Assembly: GCA_002341345.1 (NCBI GenBank)
Contig: DDNW01000197.1
Location: 29,414 to 39,334, forward strand
Source of the DNA: Erythrobacter sp. UBA2510
Lineage (GTDB): Bacteria > Pseudomonadota > Alphaproteobacteria > Sphingomonadales > Sphingomonadaceae
DNA length: 9,921 bases
Direction: 5' to 3'
Positions 6,168 through 9,921 of the stretch are shown here, one piece after another. The position numbers and the translations under genes are program-made. The notes beneath the pieces are model-generated. The model searched no databases, was not told the DNA's origin, and worked only from the letters and a program-made list of their open reading frames with translations. How positions within the stretch are numbered: the stretch's first letter is position 1; each line of letters opens with the position of its first letter.

Positions 6168-7790
6168 CTACCCTTCCACGAAACCTGTAACGGTTGCCAT
6201 CAGACGATTGGCCGCTTCACCATCGGGAGCAATATCGTCCCGCCAGCAGACATGCGCGTCCGGTCTGACCAGAACGAGCGCCCGTTCGTAAAGCTTTGCG
6301 ATAGCCGGATCAGCGATATCGACCAGCCGCAGCGGAACGCCCTGGCGGCGGGCAGCCGCAAAAATCGGTTCTCCATCAACTTTCGGATCGAAACGCAGTA
6401 GAACATAGTCGCATCCGAAAAGGTCAATCGTGGATCTCCCATCGGGCAGCCACGCGTGCGGTGCCCGGTGGCCGGGCCGGGCGGTCTGGCTGTAGACCTC
6501 GCTCGTATCCGGCGGTTCGGGTGTGCCATCGGGAACGATCAGGGGCGAACCTTCATAACGGTAACCAAGTGCAACGCCCACCGAAGTCCATTCCGGTTTC
6601 AAAGCGGCGCTCATTTCCCGACCGATGCGCGCCCGGGCCTCGTCGCCCTTTGCGCCGGGCGATTCGACATCCGAAAAATCCGTCGCGGCGATCCAGCTAT
6701 TGAAGTTCACGGTGGACAGTGAGCTGTTTCGAATGGCAACCGGTCGACGCTCGAGTTCATAGGCCGAGAGCAATCCTGCGCCGCCCTGATGGTTGAGCAC
6801 TGCATGCAGCATCCAGCCGAGCGCCAAAGCATCGCCAATGCCGGTGTTGAGGCCGTGGCCTCCGGTCGGCGACGTGGTGTGCGCGGCATCGCCGGCCAGA
6901 AATACATTTCCTGCCCGGTAGTGTTCGGCAGTGCACTGGCTTCGCCGCCACGGAAGGACACGCAATATCTCGAAATGTATCTCGGCACCGAAAGCGCGAT
7001 AGACGTCCTGCGCGATGTCGTGCACAGCAGGGTCGAGTTTTTCCTCATTGCCGACGAGGGTAAAGCGCCACAGCTGCTTGCCATCGACCGAAGTCAGATT
7101 GGCCCAGGTACCCGCTTGGTCGATGAACATGTACCGGTTGCGTATGCCGAATTTGGTATCGGCCAGATCCGCGCGCAGCATGGCACTGACGGAGTAGCTG
7201 AGCATCTTTCCGGGGAAGTCGATGCCCAGCGACCGGCGCACCCCGCTGCCCGCGCCGTCGCATCCCACCAGATAGCGTCCGCGCAGTGCCTTTTGCGTGC
7301 CCTTGGCGACCTCCGTCACGATCGCCGTTACCCCTGCATCATCCTGTTCCAGCCGTTCGAGCTGATGGCCGTAAAGCAGGTCGACATTGCCGGTGCCCTT
7401 GGCAGCCTTGGCTAGGATGGGGTCGAACTGGAACTGCGGACATTTGCGAAGCATTTCCAGTGCGCCCTCGGGCGGCACACGATCCATTGTGCTTGGCCGC
7501 GGATCGCTACCGATGAACAGGCCATCGAGCGAGGTGCAATATATCGTGTCGAGGTTCACGTCGTCGGGAAAGCCGCAAGTGGCGACGTCTTTGGCAATTT
7601 CCCAGAAGCGGCAAATCTCCATCGTGCGCTCATTCAGGGTGCCGGCCTTGGCGAGCAGCTCGACCCCGGTGCCTTCATCGCGTTCGATTACAATGCTTTT
7701 CGTCCCGCGGCGCCCGAGATCGAGTGCTGTGGCCAAACCGACCGGGCCTCCGCCCACGATCAGAACAGGGGCATCCATCCGCAATTCCAT
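6168..7790 (-). CDS. FAD-dependent aromatic-ring hydroxylase (TfdB/MhpA/PheA-type class A monooxygenase)
   Basis: Group A flavoprotein that hydroxylates a phenolic or related ring with NAD(P)H and oxygen. The protein has 540 residues, close to MhpA-type enzymes. The N-terminal dinucleotide motif GGGPVG is at 13-18, the second FAD/NAD(P)H motif CDGAGSGVR at 177-185, and the FAD ribityl-binding motif GDAAHTTSPTGGHGLN at 300-315. The C-terminal thioredoxin-like domain ends with VLVRPDAHVCWRDD, typical of the MhpA/TfdB and polyketide hydroxylase branch. The ATG at 7790 is chosen over the in-frame ATG at 7778 because GGAGAGG sits at the correct distance. It is the second gene of a minus-strand pair after the MFS exporter, 71 bases apart. 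With the HpaH-like hydratase in the same region it may prepare a catechol for ring cleavage, but the dioxygenase is not in the window. Family certain, substrate unknown. Confidence 0.92.
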   Translation of the reverse strand: MELRMDAPVLIVGGGPVGLATALDLGRRGTKSIVIERDEGTGVELLAKAGTLNERTMEICRFWEIAKDVATCGFPDDVNLDTIYCTSLDGLFIGSDPRPSTMDRVPPEGALEMLRKCPQFQFDPILAKAAKGTGNVDLLYGHQLERLEQDDAGVTAIVTEVAKGTQKALRGRYLVGCDGAGSGVRRSLGIDFPGKMLSYSVSAMLRADLADTKFGIRNRYMFIDQAGTWANLTSVDGKQLWRFTLVGNEEKLDPAVHDIAQDVYRAFGAEIHFEILRVLPWRRSQCTAEHYRAGNVFLAGDAAHTTSPTGGHGLNTGIGDALALGWMLHAVLNHQGGAGLLSAYELERRPVAIRNSSLSTVNFNSWIAATDFSDVESPGAKGDEARARIGREMSAALKPEWTSVGVALGYRYEGSPLIVPDGTPEPPDTSEVYSQTARPGHRAPHAWLPDGRSTIDLFGCDYVLLRFDPKVDGEPIFAAARRQGVPLRLVDIADPAIAKLYERALVLVRPDAHVCWRDDIAPDGEAANRLMATVTGFVEG

Positions 7791-7793
7791 CTA

Positions 7794-7800
7794 CCTCTCC
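7794..7800 (-). promoter_or_regulatory. Strong ribosome-binding site of the FAD hydroxylase
   Basis: GGAGAGG on the minus strand, followed by TAG and the ATG at 7790. It is the clearest Shine-Dalgarno site in the window and fixes the start of the hydroxylase. Confidence 0.7.
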
Positions 7801-7806
7801 AGTCAT

Positions 7807-7858
7807 TACCGTATTCAAGAGCGGTATTGCCAATTACATTACCTCTCACTCAGAGGTA
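7807..7858. repeat. Two hairpins in the gap between MFS and FAD hydroxylase genes
   Basis: TACCTCT (7840-7846) and AGAGGTA (7852-7858) are perfect 7-base arms around a 5-base loop, directly after the MFS stop. TACCG (7807-7811) and CGGTA (7822-7826) form a second dyad nearer the hydroxylase. The AGAGGTA arm repeats the core of the hydroxylase ribosome site (GAGAGGTAG), so the TACCTCT sequence in the transcript could also pair with that site. No T-run follows, so a simple terminator is unlikely; an RNA processing or control element between two operon genes is possible. Confidence 0.35.
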
Positions 7859-7861
7859 GGT

Positions 7862-9496
7862 TCAGCTGATATCCATCGGTGTGCCGAATACCACGCTCTG
7901 AACGCCGGCCTGGGGGGTCTCGAACCGACGTATCAGCGGCGGCTCGGTTCCTTTGTGGAGTTCCCGGATGCGCTTGAAGACTTCGGCTTCGTGCATCAAC
8001 AGTCGTTCGCGGTGGCGCAGGTATTCCGACCAGCTCAACACCCGATAGCGTTCCACCCAAAGTTCAGGATCGGAAATATCCCTTACGAGCTCCCAGCCGC
8101 GCGCGCCGTTCCGGTATCGGATGCGCTTGCGTTCCGCCATTAGGGACAAGAATACGACCGTATCATCTTTGGCGATCCGAAATTCTGCGGTCATGACGAT
8201 GGGGCCAGTTTGCGGGCGCACCCCGGGCGGATCGAGTGCACCGTTCCAGGGGAAGGGTGTAAGATTGACTCCCTCGGCAGGTGGAAGCCGGAACTTGAGC
8301 GTCAGCAAGACCACGACAATCTGCAGCGCGAATGAGATCAACAGCGCTTCGGTGACGCCGAGCTGGTCTGCCAGCCACCCGGTTGTCCAGCTTCCCAGGG
8401 CGATGCCGCCAAACGCGGCGGTCTGGTAAAGCGCCAGCACACGCGCGAGGACCCAGTTTGGCGAATTCAGCTGGACCGAAACATTCATCGTGGACAGGAC
8501 GATGACCCAGGCACCGCCCAGAAAGCCTAGGGCCGTCAAGGTGAGTGCAAAGTAGGCGCTCAGGGCAACGCACAAGGTACCCGCTGCGAATATCAAGGAG
8601 GACAGGCGGAAGAGAGCTTCCGGTTCAAAGCGACTGCGTGCACGACCGATCAGAAGTCCGCCCAGAACGGCACCGGCGCCAAATGCACCGAGCAACAGTC
8701 CATAGGTAAGGGCGCCTCCTCGCATCTGGTCGCGCGCGATCAGCGGAAGCAGCGCCTGCACGCCTGCGGTGGCGAAGCCGAACATTGTTACGCGCGGCAG
8801 TACGGCACGAATGGACGGGGCCATCGCGACATATCGAAATCCTGCGGTTATTGCTGAAAGGAAAGGTTCGGGTGGCAGCTGGCTGGATTGTTGCCTGCCA
8901 CGCCATCGAACGAGGGCTGCAAGCATACCCACATTGCTGAGGGCATTTGTGATAAAGGCCGCTGCAGGCCCGGCAACTGCCACGACGCTGCCGCCCAGCG
9001 CAGGCCCTGCGCTGCGGGCAATATTGTAACCGACGGCGTTGAGGGCGATCGCCGACGGCAATGTCGCTCTGCTGACCATGTCGCCGACACTCGCCTGCCA
9101 GGCGGGGGTCTTCAGCGCTGTCCCGCAGCCGATAAGGAAGGTGAAGGCCAGCAAAAGCCATGCATCGAGCCAGCCTTCCCATACGAACAACGCAAGGCCA
9201 ATCGAAGCAAGCATCGTGAAGCTTTGCGATACGAGCAGGACACTACGGCGATTGAACCGGTCGGCAATTGCACCGGAAAAAACCGCAACCAGCATCACCG
9301 GAAGCGCGGTGCTTGCCTGCACGAGTGCGACCATCTGTTCGGACGACGTAAGGGTAGTCATCAACCACGAAGCGCCGACTAGTTGAACCAGCGTCCCAAC
9401 GTTCGAAAAGAGGTTTCCTACCCAGATTTCGCGGTAGGTTCGTGACGCGAACGGGGATGATGGCTCATTAATCAAGTTGTTTGGATCGTTACTCAT
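7862..9496 (-). CDS. MFS exporter of the MFS_3 / EntS-like family with C-terminal soluble domain
   Basis: Inner-membrane major facilitator transporter, 544 residues. Hydrophobic segments run from about residue 25 to 403, enough for 10-12 membrane helices, with the MFS loop 2-3 motif GAIADRFNRR at 75-84. After the last helix (IVVVLLTLKF) comes a soluble domain of about 140 residues with DPELWVERYRVLSWSEYLRH and RERLLMHEAEVFKRIRELHKG, the pattern seen at the end of the family named transmembrane secretion effector (MFS_3, about 520 residues), relatives of the enterobactin exporter EntS. It is therefore probably an exporter rather than an importer, perhaps removing a toxic substrate or intermediate. 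The start at 9496 lacks a clear ribosome site, but no other good start precedes the first membrane helix. Divergent from the Baeyer-Villiger gene and upstream of the FAD hydroxylase on the same strand. Cargo unknown. Confidence 0.9.
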   Translation of the reverse strand: MSNDPNNLINEPSSPFASRTYREIWVGNLFSNVGTLVQLVGASWLMTTLTSSEQMVALVQASTALPVMLVAVFSGAIADRFNRRSVLLVSQSFTMLASIGLALFVWEGWLDAWLLLAFTFLIGCGTALKTPAWQASVGDMVSRATLPSAIALNAVGYNIARSAGPALGGSVVAVAGPAAAFITNALSNVGMLAALVRWRGRQQSSQLPPEPFLSAITAGFRYVAMAPSIRAVLPRVTMFGFATAGVQALLPLIARDQMRGGALTYGLLLGAFGAGAVLGGLLIGRARSRFEPEALFRLSSLIFAAGTLCVALSAYFALTLTALGFLGGAWVIVLSTMNVSVQLNSPNWVLARVLALYQTAAFGGIALGSWTTGWLADQLGVTEALLISFALQIVVVLLTLKFRLPPAEGVNLTPFPWNGALDPPGVRPQTGPIVMTAEFRIAKDDTVVFLSLMAERKRIRYRNGARGWELVRDISDPELWVERYRVLSWSEYLRHRERLLMHEAEVFKRIRELHKGTEPPLIRRFETPQAGVQSVVFGTPMDIS

Positions 9497-9564
9497 AGGA
9501 TGTGTTGGGCCATTGCGATGCGGGTCATTAAAGGGACAACCAGATCGCGCACGCTATGGAACGG

Positions 9565-9619
9565 TCTGCGTCAGAAAGACATGCCGAACTTCTTCTTTTG
9601 TCTTTCTGAAGCAGAAAGA
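9565..9619. promoter_or_regulatory. 16-base near-perfect inverted repeat with a competing hairpin
   Basis: TCTGCGTCAGAAAGAC (9565-9580) and GTCTTTCTGAAGCAGA (9600-9615) are complementary at 15 of 16 positions across a 19-base spacer. The right arm also belongs to a second perfect hairpin, TCTTTCTG-AAG-CAGAAAGA (9601-9619), so the 8-mer CAGAAAGA appears three times in alternating orientation and the two stems exclude each other. TTGACA overlaps the next base (9620). It could be a multi-site operator or an attenuator-like RNA switch in the Baeyer-Villiger leader. The repeat is certain; the role is inferred. Confidence 0.55.
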
Positions 9620-9637
9620 TTGACAGAAGCTATGGCA

Positions 9638-9663
9638 GCCAGCCTGACAAAGCGAGGGCTGGC
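9638..9663. repeat. GC-rich hairpin in the Baeyer-Villiger leader
   Basis: GCCAGCC (9638-9644) and GGCTGGC (9657-9663) are perfect 7-base arms around a 12-base loop, 19 bases after the competing hairpins. If the promoter lies upstream of 9565, this would be a third stem in the leader of the Baeyer-Villiger transcript. No T-run follows, so it is not a standard terminator. Confidence 0.35.
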
Positions 9664-9694
9664 CCGGACTGTTCACATTAGGGTTTCATCGTGA

Positions 9695-9921
<227 letters not shown>

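Noticed and set aside
6789..7415. 208-codon plus-strand frame inside the FAD hydroxylase
   Set aside because: Antisense shadow of a gene with complete family motifs; no domain pattern of its own.
9620..9648. TTGACA as part of a sigma-70 promoter for the Baeyer-Villiger gene
   Set aside because: No acceptable -10 hexamer lies 16-18 bases downstream, so the -35 match alone was not called a promoter.

Overview
The window looks like a catabolic region from a GC-rich alphaproteobacterium, most likely a sphingomonad (Novosphingobium/Sphingobium type). This is inferred from base composition and gene content: a CYP108-like cytochrome P450, a TfdB/MhpA-type FAD hydroxylase, an HpaH-like hydratase and a Baeyer-Villiger monooxygenase, all packed closely. 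No rRNA, tRNA, CRISPR array, transposase or plasmid replication gene was seen. About 95% of the window is coding or lies between genes in short gaps.

Layout. (1) 2-733, plus strand: C-terminal half of an aldehyde dehydrogenase whose start lies off the left edge. (2) 758-2823, minus strand: a two-gene operon with an HpaH-type 2-oxo-heptenedioate hydratase upstream and an acyl-CoA dehydrogenase downstream, converging on the aldehyde dehydrogenase. (3) 2824-2995: a divergent control region with several inverted repeats. (4) 2996-3940, plus: a LysR-type regulator. (5) 4058-6094, plus: a P450 and a short-chain dehydrogenase separated by 3 bases. (6) 6095-6167: convergent gap with a strong hairpin, probably a shared terminator. 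(7) 6168-9496, minus: an MFS_3-type exporter followed by an FAD-dependent aromatic hydroxylase. (8) 9497-9769: a divergent control region with a striking 16-base inverted repeat that competes with a second hairpin. (9) 9770-end, plus: the first 50 codons of a type I Baeyer-Villiger monooxygenase.

How the genes may work together (inference). The P450 could hydroxylate an alicyclic or terpenoid ring carbon, the dehydrogenase could oxidise the alcohol to a ketone, and the Baeyer-Villiger enzyme could insert oxygen to give an ester or lactone. The aldehyde dehydrogenase and acyl-CoA dehydrogenase would take the opened chain on to beta-oxidation. The FAD hydroxylase and HpaH-like hydratase are typical of aromatic hydroxylation followed by meta-cleavage, so the natural substrate may carry both an alicyclic and an aromatic part, or the region may hold two pathways. 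No extradiol dioxygenase, ring-cleavage hydrolase, ferredoxin or ferredoxin reductase is present, so key steps must be encoded outside the window. The LysR protein is the only regulator seen and sits between the two catabolic operons it most likely controls.
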